Notes: generated by a model not told the origin, from the sequence alone. A DNA stretch of 64,000 nucleotides from Chitinophaga silvisoli (GCF_003412465.1 NZ_QTJV01000002.1:434001-498000); one strand, 5' to 3'. Positions 17,946 to 27,065 are shown, counted from the first letter of the stretch. Translations and numbers: made by a program.

Positions 17946-19970
17946 TTACGCATTAGCAGTAGCTGGTGATGGATTGATCAGGTCTGTAGGATGAACACCG
18001 TCAGTAGTCATACCTTCGTGGTTTGCTATGTGCTCTTTGTGTACATCGTAAGGACGTTTACCAATCAGTCTTTCCAGATCTGCCTGATATAATACTTCTT
18101 TTTTCAGCAGTTCACCGGCCAGCGCTCTCACGTTGTCGATTTTCTCGGTCAGCAGGTTCTTGGTACGCTGGTAAGCTTTTTCGATCAGTGCACGTACTTC
18201 TTCGTCGATCATTTTTGCCGTCTCTTCGGAGTAAGGCTTGGTGAATGACTGATCACTGTTTGGATCATAGAAGGATACATTACCGACCTTATCGTTCATA
18301 CCATATACGGTTACCATTGCATAGGCCATACGGGTGATCACCTGCAGGTCATTCTGGGCACCGGTAGATACCTTACCGAATACGATTTCTTCTACTGCAC
18401 GGCCACCGAGGGTCATACAGATATCGTCCATCAGTTGTTCGGTATTATAGAGGTATTGTTCTTTCGGTAAGTATTGTGCGTAACCGAGGGCAGCTACACC
18501 ACGGGGAACGATGGTTACTTTCACCAGTGGATTAGCATGTTCCAGGTACCAGCCGCAGATAGCGTGACCAGCTTCATGGAATGCGATGATTTCTTTCTCT
18601 TCAGGGGAGATGATCTTGTTTTTCTTTTCAAGACCACCGATCACTCTGTCTACCGCATCGTTGAAGTCATCCATTTCTACTTCCGTCTTGCCTTTACGTG
18701 CAGCGATCAGGGCTGCTTCGTTACATACGTTGGCAATGTCGGCACCGGCAAAACCCGGAGTCATGGAAGCCAGTTTCTTGATATCGAGGATAGGAGAAGT
18801 CTTGATTGGTTTCAGGTGCACATCGAAGATGGCTTCACGGCCAGCCAGATCCGGCTTATCGATAGAGATCTGACGGTCAAAACGACCTGGACGCAGCAGC
18901 GCACTATCCAGTACATCCGGACGGTTGGTAGCAGCGAGGATGATGATACCACTGTCGGTACCGAAACCATCCATTTCTACCAGCAGCTGGTTGAGGGTGT
19001 TTTCACGCTCATCGTTGCTCATCATTACGTTTTTACCTCTTGCACGGCCGATCGCATCAATTTCATCGATGAAGATGATACATGGTGCTTTTTCACGCGC
19101 CTGTTTGAACAGGTCACGAACACGGCTTGCACCTACCCCTACGAACAGTTCTACGAAGTCAGAACCGGACATAGAGAAGAAAGGTACCTGAGCTTCACCG
19201 GCCATTGCTTTGGCCAGCAGGGTCTTACCGGTGCCCGGAGGGCCAACCAGCAGCGCACCCTTTGGTATTTTACCACCCAGGGAGGTGTATTTTTTGGGAT
19301 TCTTCAGGAAGTCTACGATTTCCATCACTTCCACCTTGGCTTCGTCGAGACCGGCTACATCACTGAAGGTGATATTGACACGGGTGCCTTTGTCGAAGAG
19401 GGTAGCTTTGGACTTACCGATATTGAAGATGCCGCCTGGGCCACCGCTGCCACCGGCAGGGCCTCCCATTTTACGCATCAGCAAGATCCAGAGACCTATG
19501 AGTAATACCAGCGGCAACAGCAGTTGAATGAATGGTTCAAACCAACCTTGTCTGTCTTCGTAGGTGACTTTCACCTGGTCTTCCAGAGCGGTATTGGCCT
19601 GCGCCTTATCCATATCTGCCTTGAAGCTTTCTTCACTACCGATAGTAAAACGATAGTGAGGGCCTGGATTCACACGACCCAGGTTGCCCTTGGATACTTT
19701 GTCGAATTTAGGCTCATTAAGACGGTCTCTTTTTATGTAAACCTCTACTGATTTTTTATTTACAACCACCAGCTTATCTACATCACCTGGTTTCAGATAA
19801 TCCAGCTGGAATTCCTGCCAGCTTATATCTCTGGGCGGTGGGTTAAAGGGAAACCAGTTCATTGCCAGCAGGGCAATACCTATAAAGGCATAGACCCAGT
19901 ATATATTGAACTTTGGTCCTTTTTTAGGCGATTTGTCTGACCCCTTTGTGAAGTTGTTGCCTCTTTCCAT
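17946..19970 (-). CDS. ftsH: Membrane-anchored ATP-dependent zinc protease FtsH
   Basis: 674 aa. TM1 about 24-42, periplasmic domain 45-145, TM2 about 147-166, a Gly-rich linker ([12 protein letters not shown]), AAA+ module with Walker A GPPGTGKT (243-250), Walker B FIDEIDA (300-306) and SRH region [20 protein letters not shown], then the zinc protease motif HEAGH (465-469). Degrades membrane and regulatory proteins, commonly including LpxC in Gram-negative bacteria. The gene lies between rsfS (44 bp upstream) and the LUD gene (6 bp downstream), an operon order common in Bacteroidota. Confidence 0.97.
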   Translation of the reverse strand: MERGNNFTKGSDKSPKKGPKFNIYWVYAFIGIALLAMNWFPFNPPPRDISWQEFQLDYLKPGDVDKLVVVNKKSVEVYIKRDRLNEPKFDKVSKGNLGRVNPGPHYRFTIGSEESFKADMDKAQANTALEDQVKVTYEDRQGWFEPFIQLLLPLVLLIGLWILLMRKMGGPAGGSGGPGGIFNIGKSKATLFDKGTRVNITFSDVAGLDEAKVEVMEIVDFLKNPKKYTSLGGKIPKGALLVGPPGTGKTLLAKAMAGEAQVPFFSMSGSDFVELFVGVGASRVRDLFKQAREKAPCIIFIDEIDAIGRARGKNVMMSNDERENTLNQLLVEMDGFGTDSGIIILAATNRPDVLDSALLRPGRFDRQISIDKPDLAGREAIFDVHLKPIKTSPILDIKKLASMTPGFAGADIANVCNEAALIAARKGKTEVEMDDFNDAVDRVIGGLEKKNKIISPEEKEIIAFHEAGHAICGWYLEHANPLVKVTIVPRGVAALGYAQYLPKEQYLYNTEQLMDDICMTLGGRAVEEIVFGKVSTGAQNDLQVITRMAYAMVTVYGMNDKVGNVSFYDPNSDQSFTKPYSEETAKMIDEEVRALIEKAYQRTKNLLTEKIDNVRALAGELLKKEVLYQADLERLIGKRPYDVHKEHIANHEGMTTDGVHPTDLINPSPATANA

Positions 19971-20014
19971 AATCTTTCGCTCCTTTACGGATGTCGGGTA
20001 ATAGTTAAAAGTTA

Positions 20015-20422
20015 TTAGTTAGTCTCATTATGCTCCATTCGTTCGGCATCACTCCACATATCCTCCAGACCATAAAATTGTCTGGTTTCCGGTTGGAATA
20101 CATGCACCACAACATTCACATAATCTACAAGAATCCATTGTTGTGCGGTAAAGCCCTCATGCTTATAAGGGGTTTCTCCGGTAAACTTTTGCACCTGGTC
20201 TTCCACGAAGTCAGCAATAGCCCGCACCTGTGTGTTGGAGTTAGCCTCACAAATTACAAAGAAATCAGCCACAGCTTCAGGAATCTGGCGCAGATCCAGG
20301 GAAACTATGTTTTCTCCCTTTTTTTCCTGGATGGCCTTGATGATGGTGGAAAAAATCTCGCTTTCTCTACTCAGGCGCGCAAGCGCTTTCTTTCTCGTAC
20401 TCAGAACGGTTAAGGGTGCCAA
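20015..20422 (-). CDS. rsfS: Ribosomal silencing factor RsfS
   Basis: 135 aa. The core ENIVSLDLRQIPEAVADFFV, then ICEANSNTQVRAIADFVED and VVVHVFQPETRQFYGLEDMW is the complete RsfS/YbeB domain, which binds uL14 and blocks subunit joining under starvation. The start is TTG at 20420-20422: the frame upstream is open for only a few codons (stop TAA) and contains no ATG or GTG, and MAPLTVL matches how Bacteroidota RsfS proteins begin. A -7 box lies about 37 bp upstream. It heads the rsfS-ftsH-LUD operon. Confidence 0.92.
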   Translation of the reverse strand: MAPLTVLSTRKKALARLSRESEIFSTIIKAIQEKKGENIVSLDLRQIPEAVADFFVICEANSNTQVRAIADFVEDQVQKFTGETPYKHEGFTAQQWILVDYVNVVVHVFQPETRQFYGLEDMWSDAERMEHNETN

Positions 20423-20458
20423 TAAAATCTCTTTTGGTTAAAAATAAACTTTAATTGT

Positions 20459-20466
20459 CAAAATTA
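20459..20466 (-). promoter_or_regulatory. -7 promoter box of the rsfS-ftsH operon
   Basis: On the minus strand TAATTTTG fits TAnnTTTG. It would start transcription about 30 nt before the TTG start codon of rsfS. No TTTG at the standard -33 distance was found. Confidence 0.45.
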
Positions 20467-20665
20467 CTAAACAAGCCTGAAATAAACGCCGGAATAAAAC
20501 GAAGGTACCACTAGGGGATGATCGAAGGTTTACCGGGTGTTAATGCTTAAGAACCACGGACTTGCTATGGCTTTCGGCGGCTTGGCGCAGGCTGTTTTGT
20601 AACTGTTAAGGAAAAGATAAAATGAGTTACTTTGCCTTTCCAAAATAATTCAACGAATTTTTTCA

Positions 20666-21409
20666 ATGACAGGACAGCCTTTCTATATCTTAGATTCAGT
20701 AGACAGCACCAATAACTATGCCATGGAGCAGGTAAATTCGGGCTTCGTGACATCCGGTACAGCCTGGTTTGCAATGGAACAAACGGCCGGAAAAGGACAA
20801 CGTGGAAAGCAATGGTCATCGCCCAAAGGGGAAAACATCGCACTGACAATAGCACTGGAACCCACTATGCTGCCACTTTCCAGACAATTCCTGCTGAGCG
20901 TAGCTGTAGCCCTCGGTGCAGCTGATTTCTTTACAAAGTATGCTGGTGATGAGACTGGTATAAAGTGGAGTAACGATATTTATTGGCGTGACAGAAAGGC
21001 AGCAGGCATTTTAATTGAAAATGTGCTGCGTGGCAATACATGGCAATATGCCATAACAGGTATTGGGTTTAACATTAACCAGGGTAGTTTCCCGCCACAT
21101 TTACCGAATCCTGTGTCTCTCAGGCAAATAACCGGAAAAACCTGGGATTCTGTAGAGCTGGCAAAGGACCTATGTACGTTTCTACACACACGTTTCGAAC
21201 AGTTACATCCCGCACATTATAATGAGCTGCTGGACGAATATAAAAGCAAGCTGGTGCGCATGAACAAGCCTGGTCTGTATCGCAAAGACGGGGAAATCTT
21301 CGAAGGCACCATCAGGGATGTACTGCCGGATGGCAAACTTTGCCTGGAAAAAGAAGGAAATATTTTACAACTCGGATTTGGGGAGATAGAATTCATTTTT
21401 CCTAAGTGA
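20666..21409 (+). CDS. birA: Biotin--[acetyl-CoA-carboxylase] ligase, single-function BirA
   Basis: 247 aa. Catalytic signature EQTAGKGQRGKQWSSPKGEN (the GRGRxG-type biotinoyl-AMP loop), KWSNDIYW and GILIENVLRGN with the conserved Lys/Asn, and a short C-terminal SH3-like domain. There is no N-terminal winged helix, so it biotinylates carboxylases but does not repress biotin genes (class I). It diverges from rsfS across a 243-bp gap and is followed by the inverted repeat at 21449-21510. Confidence 0.93.
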   Translation: MTGQPFYILDSVDSTNNYAMEQVNSGFVTSGTAWFAMEQTAGKGQRGKQWSSPKGENIALTIALEPTMLPLSRQFLLSVAVALGAADFFTKYAGDETGIKWSNDIYWRDRKAAGILIENVLRGNTWQYAITGIGFNINQGSFPPHLPNPVSLRQITGKTWDSVELAKDLCTFLHTRFEQLHPAHYNELLDEYKSKLVRMNKPGLYRKDGEIFEGTIRDVLPDGKLCLEKEGNILQLGFGEIEFIFPK

Positions 21410-21448
21410 TATCGTCCGGTTTTGATCAAAGCGAACACTTAAAATGAT

Positions 21449-21510
21449 ACGGATTACGTGCCGCGTTCATGTTAAGAATATAGGTTGGATGACGGGGTCA
21501 CGTAATCCGT
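21449..21510 (+). terminator. Inverted repeat after birA, possible terminator
   Basis: The 12-bp arms ACGGATTACGTG (21449-21460) and CACGTAATCCGT (21499-21510) are separated by 38 nt. The right half contains ATGACGGGGTCACG (21489-21502), identical to the loop of the hairpin at 17251-17277. Only a loose T-rich tail follows, so termination is not certain. Confidence 0.45.
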
Positions 21511-21723
21511 TTAGTATCTTGTTTCTACTGCAGAGCGGGTAGTTGGTTGTTGTTTCATAGCAGTTCATCAAAAAGCCAGATGAAAAACAAGATTTTGGTT
21601 GATAAAGGGTAGGACTAAATTGTGAAAACTTTGTTAATTTATCAAATTAAAAAATGCAACGGAGAAACATATAATTTTAATTATTAACTGTTTACAATTT
21701 ATAACGTGGCACAAAAAGTAATG

Positions 21724-21751
21724 CCTGTCCTGCAAATTTTTGCAGAACAGG
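21724..21751 (-). terminator. Hairpin downstream of the SUI1/YciH gene
   Basis: CCTGT-C-CTGCAAA pairs with TTTGCAG-A-ACAGG with one mismatch. On the minus strand it is followed by CATTACTTTTTG. It probably ends the DUF4783/nadC/kinase/SUI1 transcript. Confidence 0.55.
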
Positions 21752-21807
21752 AGGGGCGATTTCTTCTTAATTTTATTGTATGATGAATATGGGGGCTGTT
21801 GTATCAG

Positions 21808-22143
21808 TTATTTGGCTTTATAGCCCCAGTCCTGCAGCCACTTGATGACCTTCTCTTTGTAATCTCCCTGAATCAGGATCTGGCCATCTTTGGCACTACC
21901 ACCGGTGCCGCATTTTGTTTTGAGGTCTTTACCCAGTTTTTCCAGGTCTTCCTCTTTACCTACGAATCCGTCTACCAGTGTAACCACTTTACCTGCACGC
22001 TGCTTCGTGTCTAATTTTACACGCAACTGCTGTTGAGCAGGAGGGAGGGTATTTACTTCTTCCTGGTCGTTATCATTAAAAGGAGTAAAATTGGGATCTG
22101 TGGAATAAACGATCCCGCCGCTGCTATTTTTCTTTTTGGACAT
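21808..22143 (-). CDS. Translation initiation factor SUI1/eIF1-like protein (YciH family)
   Basis: 111 aa from MSKKKNSSGG; a start three codons earlier (22152) is also possible. The bacterial SUI1 core is clear: VKLDTKQRAGKVVTLVDGF, KCGTGGSAKDGQILIQGDY and a C-terminal WLQDWGYKAK. In E. coli YciH affects start-site fidelity in vitro, but its physiological role is not settled. The gene begins 15 bp after the stop of the lipid kinase gene and is probably co-transcribed with it. Confidence 0.9.
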   Translation of the reverse strand: MSKKKNSSGGIVYSTDPNFTPFNDNDQEEVNTLPPAQQQLRVKLDTKQRAGKVVTLVDGFVGKEEDLEKLGKDLKTKCGTGGSAKDGQILIQGDYKEKVIKWLQDWGYKAK

Positions 22144-22158
22144 AAAATTCATTTTAAA

Positions 22159-23037
22159 TTATGCTACAATTACCTGTAGGGAAGCGGGTTCTACTCTGAA
22201 GAGCACCTGTCCCTGACTGGTCAGTGGCACCGCATCTCCATCTACCTGCAAATGGGCCAGTTCCGGACTTTTGACCAGAATTTGCTTACCCATGTAATGG
22301 TTCATGTAACTGGTCTTGTCAACATTGCCCATCAGTGAAAAGAAACCTAATGGCACTAATCCAAAGAAAGGCATGGGAGGTACGACACATACATCGAGGG
22401 TACCATCGAAAACGCTGGCGTTTGGTGCAAGTTTGAACTCGTACCCAAACTGGTTCCCGTTAGCTACGGTGAACATAAAAGCTCTCTGTTCCAGTTGCTG
22501 CCCGTCAATATCGATTTTATAAGAAGGCCCTTTGTACTTGTTGAAACTGCTGATCACCAGCTTGGCATATCCCCACAATCCTCTCTTTTTCGTATGTCTG
22601 AACTGGTCGGCGATGAGGGCATCGAAGCCTACCCCCGCATTGCTGAGGAATAGGTGTTCATTGGCATACCCGATGTCAATAGATTTCCTTTTTCCATTAG
22701 CAATCAGCTCCAGTGCCAAAGGTACTTTCAGCGGAATCTTCAAGGCTCTGGCCAGGCCGTTGCCACTACCCAGTGGAATTACTGCAAGTGCGGTATCTGT
22801 ACCGATCAAACCCTGCGCTATTTCATTGATGGAACCATCTCCTCCTACTGCTACCACAGTATCTACACCATTGGTGACTGCTTCGCGGGATAGGTCTGCG
22901 CCATGACCCAGGTATTCCAGGTGTTTAATTTCTACCTGAAAAGCTTTCGGTGTCAGGTATCGCCGAATCACTCCTTCTAACCGCTTTTGTCTGTCCGTAC
23001 CGGCTTTGCGGTTGATGATAAATAATATCTTTCTCAA
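22159..23037 (-). CDS. Diacylglycerol/lipid kinase family protein (YegS/DagK-like)
   Basis: 292 aa. Nucleotide-binding domain with GGDGSINEIAQGL and the LPLGSGNGLARAL-like motif (VIPLGSGNGLARALKIPL), then the beta-sandwich domain with KSIDIGYANEHLFLSNAGVG. Members phosphorylate diacylglycerol, sphingosine-type or other lipids; Chitinophagaceae make sphingolipids, so the lipid substrate is open. It lies 19 bp downstream of nadC. Confidence 0.9.
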   Translation of the reverse strand: MRKILFIINRKAGTDRQKRLEGVIRRYLTPKAFQVEIKHLEYLGHGADLSREAVTNGVDTVVAVGGDGSINEIAQGLIGTDTALAVIPLGSGNGLARALKIPLKVPLALELIANGKRKSIDIGYANEHLFLSNAGVGFDALIADQFRHTKKRGLWGYAKLVISSFNKYKGPSYKIDIDGQQLEQRAFMFTVANGNQFGYEFKLAPNASVFDGTLDVCVVPPMPFFGLVPLGFFSLMGNVDKTSYMNHYMGKQILVKSPELAHLQVDGDAVPLTSQGQVLFRVEPASLQVIVA

Positions 23038-23056
23038 CGCTAGGGATATTTCTGTT

Positions 23057-23902
23057 TTAAATAGCTTTCAGACTCAGGTCAAGACTCACCGCGTGGTGAA
23101 TGACAGCTCCTGCTGATACGTAATCCACTCCTGTCTTTGCGTACTCTTCAATCGTATCCAGGTTTATGCCTCCTGAAGCCTCTGTTTCATATTTCCCGTC
23201 TATCAGTAATAATGCCTGATGCAATTGTGCCGGCGTAAAATTATCGAGCATGATGCGATGAATCTTTCCAACAGTCAAAGCTTCTTTTACATCATCGAGA
23301 TTACGGGTTTCCACTTCAATCTGCAAAGGTAATCCGTTCTTTTCGAGGTAAGCAACTGTTCTGTTTACAGCAGCAGTAATACCGCCTGCGAAATCGATAT
23401 GATTGTCTTTCAGCATCACCATATCATATAGTCCCATCCTGTGATTGACACCGCCACCAATTCTTACTGCTTCTTTTTCCAGCAGGCGGAAGTTAGGTGT
23501 TGTCTTGCGTGTGTCGAGCAGTTTTGTATGATATCCGTTTAGTTTTTGTACGTATTGATTGGTGAGGGTAGCAATTCCGCTCATGCGCTGCATGCAGTTC
23601 AACACCAGTCTTTCGGCCATAAGCAGGGTATGTACGGAAGCATGCACTTCAAATGCCGTTTCACCGGCAGTCATGGCTTCTCCATCTTTCTTAAAAGGCG
23701 TAAATACAGTTTCCGGATCCAGCAACCGGAAAATGACAGGTGCTACTTCCATTCCTGCTAAAATGCCGTTTTCTTTGATCTTCAATTTTGCACCACCTTT
23801 GGCGTTGGCTGGTATACAAGCAAGGGTAGAGTGGTCTCCATCTCCGATATCTTCTGCCAGTGCGCTGCGAATAAGGTTTGTTAATGCTGGTTCCTGTAAC
23901 AT
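23057..23902 (-). CDS. nadC: Nicotinate-nucleotide pyrophosphorylase (carboxylating)
   Basis: 281 aa from the ATG at 23902. An upstream in-frame ATG (23953) lies inside the terminator of the preceding gene and is rejected. NadC signatures: LAEDIGDGDHSTLACIP, ERLVLNCMQRMSGIATLT, KLLDTRKTTPNFRLLEKEAV (substrate-binding DTRKT), EVETRNLDDVKEAL, LDNFTPAQLHQAL and EASGGINLDTIEEYAKTGVD. Converts quinolinate and PRPP to nicotinate mononucleotide, CO2 and PPi in NAD synthesis. A candidate promoter is at 23921-23954. Confidence 0.95.
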   Translation of the reverse strand: MLQEPALTNLIRSALAEDIGDGDHSTLACIPANAKGGAKLKIKENGILAGMEVAPVIFRLLDPETVFTPFKKDGEAMTAGETAFEVHASVHTLLMAERLVLNCMQRMSGIATLTNQYVQKLNGYHTKLLDTRKTTPNFRLLEKEAVRIGGGVNHRMGLYDMVMLKDNHIDFAGGITAAVNRTVAYLEKNGLPLQIEVETRNLDDVKEALTVGKIHRIMLDNFTPAQLHQALLLIDGKYETEASGGINLDTIEEYAKTGVDYVSAGAVIHHAVSLDLSLKAI

Positions 23903-23920
23903 ACTATTGCTTTGAGACAA

Positions 23921-23954
23921 CGAAAGTAAGCGAATTTTAACTGACGCTTCCAAA
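23921..23954 (-). promoter_or_regulatory. Candidate promoter of nadC
   Basis: Minus strand: TTTG (23951-23954), 22 nt, then TACTTTCG (23921-23928), one mismatch to TAnnTTTG. It lies directly after the terminator of the DUF4783 gene, as expected if nadC is transcribed separately. Confidence 0.4.
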
Positions 23955-23984
23955 CAAAAAAAGTCCGGAGATGTACTCCGGACT
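23951..23984 (-). terminator. Terminator of the DUF4783 gene
   Basis: AGTCCGGAG (23962-23970) and CTCCGGACT (23976-23984) form a 9-bp stem with a 5-nt loop, followed on the minus strand by TTTTTTTGTTTGG. Confidence 0.85.
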
Positions 23985-24008
23985 AAACAATATCAATCTT
24001 AACAATCA

Positions 24009-24428
24009 CTACTTGTTTTCAAAACGAAGCTCATTGAGGACCATTGAGCCTCCCTTTTTTTGCAGGAAAAAGGATGTACGGTATGCTCCACCAGAGGTAC
24101 CCATATTACCGATACCGAAGCGGGATCCGCCTCCGCCTTCGCCCTGATGTATCAGTTCGAATGACTTCACCTGATTCTTTGAAAAAAAGTCTTTTAATAT
24201 AATTTCAGCCTGAGATTTGCTGTAAGAGCTGGATTTACCTGAGATGTTGATTTCAACAGTATTATCAAGGTAGCGGGAGAGTGAACTAGCATCACCCGAT
24301 TTGATGGAGCTGACTACATCTTCGAAAGGTCCTGCAGCACCCGGATTTAAGGCGCTTGCTGACATTGTAAATGCAGTGACAATGCCTGCTAACAGCACCA
24401 CTCCCAGCACGTACATTAACTTTTTCAT
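24009..24428 (-). CDS. DUF4783 secreted/periplasmic protein
   Basis: 139 aa from the ATG at 24428; the frame is open to 24464, but MKKLMYVLGVVLLAGIVTAF is the natural signal peptide. The mature part (FEDVVSSIKSGDASSLSRYL, VEINISGKSSSYSKSQAE, ILKDFFSKNQVKSFELIHQG, LQKKGGSMVLNELRFENK) is a small NTF2-like fold typical of DUF4783. The family occurs next to nadC in many Bacteroidota, as here, without a known role. A Gly-rich insertion (GEGGGGSRFGIGNMGTSGG) is conspicuous. It has its own terminator. Confidence 0.85.
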   Translation of the reverse strand: MKKLMYVLGVVLLAGIVTAFTMSASALNPGAAGPFEDVVSSIKSGDASSLSRYLDNTVEINISGKSSSYSKSQAEIILKDFFSKNQVKSFELIHQGEGGGGSRFGIGNMGTSGGAYRTSFFLQKKGGSMVLNELRFENK

Positions 24429-24720
24429 TGCCAGTATTTTATTAGATAGTAAAGTTTTCATCATCAGTGAGAAACGGGCTAAAACTATGCCAAACTGCCA
24501 GTTGGCGCGGAAAATACAATTATCGTTGTATCATCCAATTGGTAATTAATTCAAATTTAAAAATATATAAAATTAGAATAAAACTTAAGTGCATGTTGTA
24601 ACAATTAATCTCAGTCAGAAACTGATATGAATTTTGCCAGCAAATGATCAAATTACTAGAAGAATCAAGGATGCTTGCGTAACTTTACGACCTTACTGCT
24701 TTAAAATCTCAACCGGATAT

Positions 24721-26244
24721 ATGGAAAAGAAAAAAGCCATGCTCGTTATCATGGATGGATGGGGACAAGGACAGGTTCCTTCCGCTGACGCAATAGCAAA
24801 TGCCAAGACACCTTTCGTGAGCAGTCTTTATTCAAAGTACCCACACAGTACGCTCGTTACCTGTGGCGAACAGGTAGGCTTACCGGATGGACAAATGGGT
24901 AACTCAGAAGTAGGTCACCTCAACCTCGGTGCCGGTCGCATTGTATACCAGGAGCTCCAGCGTATCAATGTCGCTATCCGTACAGGAGAACTGGCATCTA
25001 ATGCTGTGTTGCAGGAAACTTTCAACTACGCTAAAGACAAAGATAAAGCCCTTCACCTGATTGGTCTGGTGAGCGATGGAGGTGTGCATTCTCATATCAC
25101 CCACCTGAAAGCGCTGACCCAGATTGCTAAGGAAAAAGGTCTGACCAAAGTATATATTCACGCCTTCACAGATGGTCGTGATACAGATCCTAAAGGTGGT
25201 CTGGGCTACTTCGCTGACCTGTTGCCTCACCTGGCACAAACTACCGGTCAGGTAGCCACCATCACCGGCCGCTACTATGCGATGGACCGCGATAAACGCT
25301 GGGAACGTGTAAAACTTGCTTACGATGCCCTGGTAAATGGTACAGGTACCCCTGCTACCGATGTACTGGCAGCTGTAAAAGCTTCTTACGAAGCGGGTGT
25401 AACTGACGAATTTATCAAGCCTGTAATCATCACTGATGCAGCTGGTAAACCAGTGACCACTATCCAGGAAGGCGATGCAGTACTGTGCTTTAACTTCCGT
25501 ACTGACCGTTGCCGGGAAATCACCCAGGTGCTCACTCAGCAGGCTTTCCCCGATTTCGGTATGCAACCACTGAACCTGTTCTACACTACCATGACTGAGT
25601 ATGATAAAACATACAAAGGCGTGCATGTGATCTTCGAAAATGATAACCTGGCTAATACCCTGGGTGAAGTACTGGAACAAAACGACCGTACACAGATCCG
25701 TATCGCAGAAACTGAAAAATACCCTCACGTATCTTTCTTCTTCTCCGGTGGACGCGAAAAAGAATTCAAAGGTGAACGCCGTCTCATCGTAGCTTCTCCT
25801 AAAGTAGCTACTTATGATCTGCAGCCTGAAATGAGTGCGCCTGAAGTAACCGATACGATCGTAGCTGAAATTAACCAGAAATCAGCCGACTTTATCGCCC
25901 TCAACTTCGCAAATGCTGACATGGTGGGTCATACCGGTGTATGGGAAGCCGCTATCAAAGCAGTAGAAACTGTTGATACCTGCGTAAGCAAGGTAGTGAC
26001 TGCTGCCCTGGCAAATGACTATACCGTATTCCTGACTGCTGACCACGGGAATGCAGACTTCATGGTGAACGGTGACGGTACACCAAATACCGCTCACACC
26101 CTGAACCTGGTTCCATATTTCATCATCAGCAATGATTTCAAAGGTGAAGTGAAGCCTGGTAAACTGGGTGACGTAGCACCTACTATCCTGACACTGATGG
26201 GATTACCTATTCCAAAAGAAATGAGTGGTAATGTCCTGATATAA
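24721..26244 (+). CDS. gpmI: 2,3-bisphosphoglycerate-independent phosphoglycerate mutase
   Basis: 507 aa from the ATG at 24721; a frame open to 24634 is ignored because MEKKKAMLVIMDGWG is the canonical N-terminus. Alkaline-phosphatase-fold enzyme with Ser62 in GNSEVGHLNLG as the phosphorylated nucleophile, metal ligands in MDGWG and in FLTADHGNAD, and the inserted phosphotransferase domain (GLVSDGGVHSHITHL, FTDGRDTDPKGG). Interconverts 3- and 2-phosphoglycerate in glycolysis with Mn2+. A weak -7-like box TAACTTTA is at 24680-24687. Two hairpin terminators follow. Confidence 0.96.
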   Translation: MEKKKAMLVIMDGWGQGQVPSADAIANAKTPFVSSLYSKYPHSTLVTCGEQVGLPDGQMGNSEVGHLNLGAGRIVYQELQRINVAIRTGELASNAVLQETFNYAKDKDKALHLIGLVSDGGVHSHITHLKALTQIAKEKGLTKVYIHAFTDGRDTDPKGGLGYFADLLPHLAQTTGQVATITGRYYAMDRDKRWERVKLAYDALVNGTGTPATDVLAAVKASYEAGVTDEFIKPVIITDAAGKPVTTIQEGDAVLCFNFRTDRCREITQVLTQQAFPDFGMQPLNLFYTTMTEYDKTYKGVHVIFENDNLANTLGEVLEQNDRTQIRIAETEKYPHVSFFFSGGREKEFKGERRLIVASPKVATYDLQPEMSAPEVTDTIVAEINQKSADFIALNFANADMVGHTGVWEAAIKAVETVDTCVSKVVTAALANDYTVFLTADHGNADFMVNGDGTPNTAHTLNLVPYFIISNDFKGEVKPGKLGDVAPTILTLMGLPIPKEMSGNVLI

Positions 26245-26264
26245 TTGCTGGTTCTACCACAGCC

Positions 26265-26304
26265 AAAAGGCCGTTCTGTGAGTAACAGGGCGGCCTTTTT
26301 ATTT
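26265..26304 (+). terminator. Terminator of gpmI
   Basis: AAAAGGCCG (26265-26273) pairs with CGGCCTTTT (26291-26299), an inner CTGT/ACAG adds to the stem, and T-rich sequence follows. Confidence 0.85.
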
Positions 26305-26384
26305 TCAGCCCTGCCTGTAACTATTCTGTTTGGTAAACCGTTTTACGTTTTTAGTGCTCTCGACAGATTTGCTCATGCATCAGA

Positions 26385-26415
26385 TGCGCCGTCTTCACGG
26401 CGCATTATTTTTTAG
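26385..26415 (+). terminator. Second plus-strand terminator 80 nt after the first
   Basis: TGCGCCG (26385-26391) and CGGCGCA (26398-26404) with a 6-nt loop, followed by TTATTTTTTAG. No gene lies between this and the gpmI terminator, and no TAnnTTTG was found in the interval, so it is most simply a backup terminator. Confidence 0.7.
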
Positions 26416-26470
26416 CCTTTAGTGCGGGAGCAGTTCAGTTTGCTATTCCTCTCAATTCCTCATACTTCGC

Positions 26471-26478
26471 TACCTTTG
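26471..26478 (+). promoter_or_regulatory. -7 promoter box TACCTTTG of the lipoprotein gene at 26483
   Basis: An exact TAnnTTTG only 4 nt before the ATG, so the transcript would be leaderless or nearly so. TTTG at 26439-26442 is 28 nt upstream, longer than the usual 19-23. Confidence 0.5.
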
Positions 26479-26482
26479 CTGC

Positions 26483-27049
26483 ATGAAATTTTTCTGGATA
26501 TTACTGACTGGCACTATACTCTTTAGCTCATGCAAAACCGGCTCTTCCACTACTCCTCCAACTGGCAGCGGATACAGGGATCTGAAAGGCTACTTCCAGG
26601 AAGAACTCAACGGATTGGAAAAGACAAAACCCGGCTTATTTAAAACTGTTTCACTGAATACAAAGCATGATAGTGTCACTATCAGCGCCCCCGATTCACT
26701 GCAACTGCACAATATGCTCGCCCCCTTTATGGATGTAGACCTCCATAAACCCAGTTTGCAGGGTGCCTACGATACGATCCTGCTTGCTGATCAATTCAGC
26801 GGCAAGCGTTCCCTGATGTACAAGGCAAAGGAAGAATCGACTCTTCCACAGGAAATAATCCTCGAATTAGACAATGCACAGCATATTACTGCCGTACAGC
26901 TGAACAAGCATGTACGGAACCTCGTTTATGAGTACGAACAAAACCTCGAGTATCAGCAAAATCATCATATCCGGATTACGACAAGACAGCGCATCGCTTT
27001 CCTTCCCGAAAAAGAACTGGATATAAAGATTGCGATGATGCACCTTTAA
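26483..27049 (+). CDS. Putative lipoprotein of unknown function
   Basis: 188 aa. Signal peptide with lipobox LFSSC, a Ser/Thr/Pro linker (GSSTTPPTGS), then a conserved-looking domain with YFQEELNGLEKTKPGLFKT and a C-terminal beta-rich part ending LPEKELDIKIAMMHL. No family recognised. It ends 16 bp before uvrC and could be co-transcribed with it. Confidence 0.75.
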   Translation: MKFFWILLTGTILFSSCKTGSSTTPPTGSGYRDLKGYFQEELNGLEKTKPGLFKTVSLNTKHDSVTISAPDSLQLHNMLAPFMDVDLHKPSLQGAYDTILLADQFSGKRSLMYKAKEESTLPQEIILELDNAQHITAVQLNKHVRNLVYEYEQNLEYQQNHHIRITTRQRIAFLPEKELDIKIAMMHL

Positions 27050-27065
27050 TGACTTTATTGATCAG

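Larger units (their letters stand above)
21410..21807. other. Intergenic region between birA and the SUI1/YciH gene
   Basis: About 0.4 kb with no credible frame. It holds the inverted repeat 21449-21510 just after birA, an AT-rich middle (21590-21710) with no recognised element, and the hairpin 21724-21751 that serves the minus-strand gene. Confidence 0.5.

Noticed and set aside
18474..19505. 343-codon open frame on the plus strand inside ftsH
   Set aside because: It is fully antisense to FtsH, has no recognisable domain and a Cys/His/Thr-rich composition typical of shadow frames.
21410..21807. Possible attachment site or mobile-element scar after birA
   Set aside because: Only an inverted repeat and AT-rich sequence are present; there is no integrase, direct repeat or tRNA gene.
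24904..25728. 274-codon minus-strand frame inside gpmI
   Set aside because: Antisense shadow of gpmI; no start context or domain.
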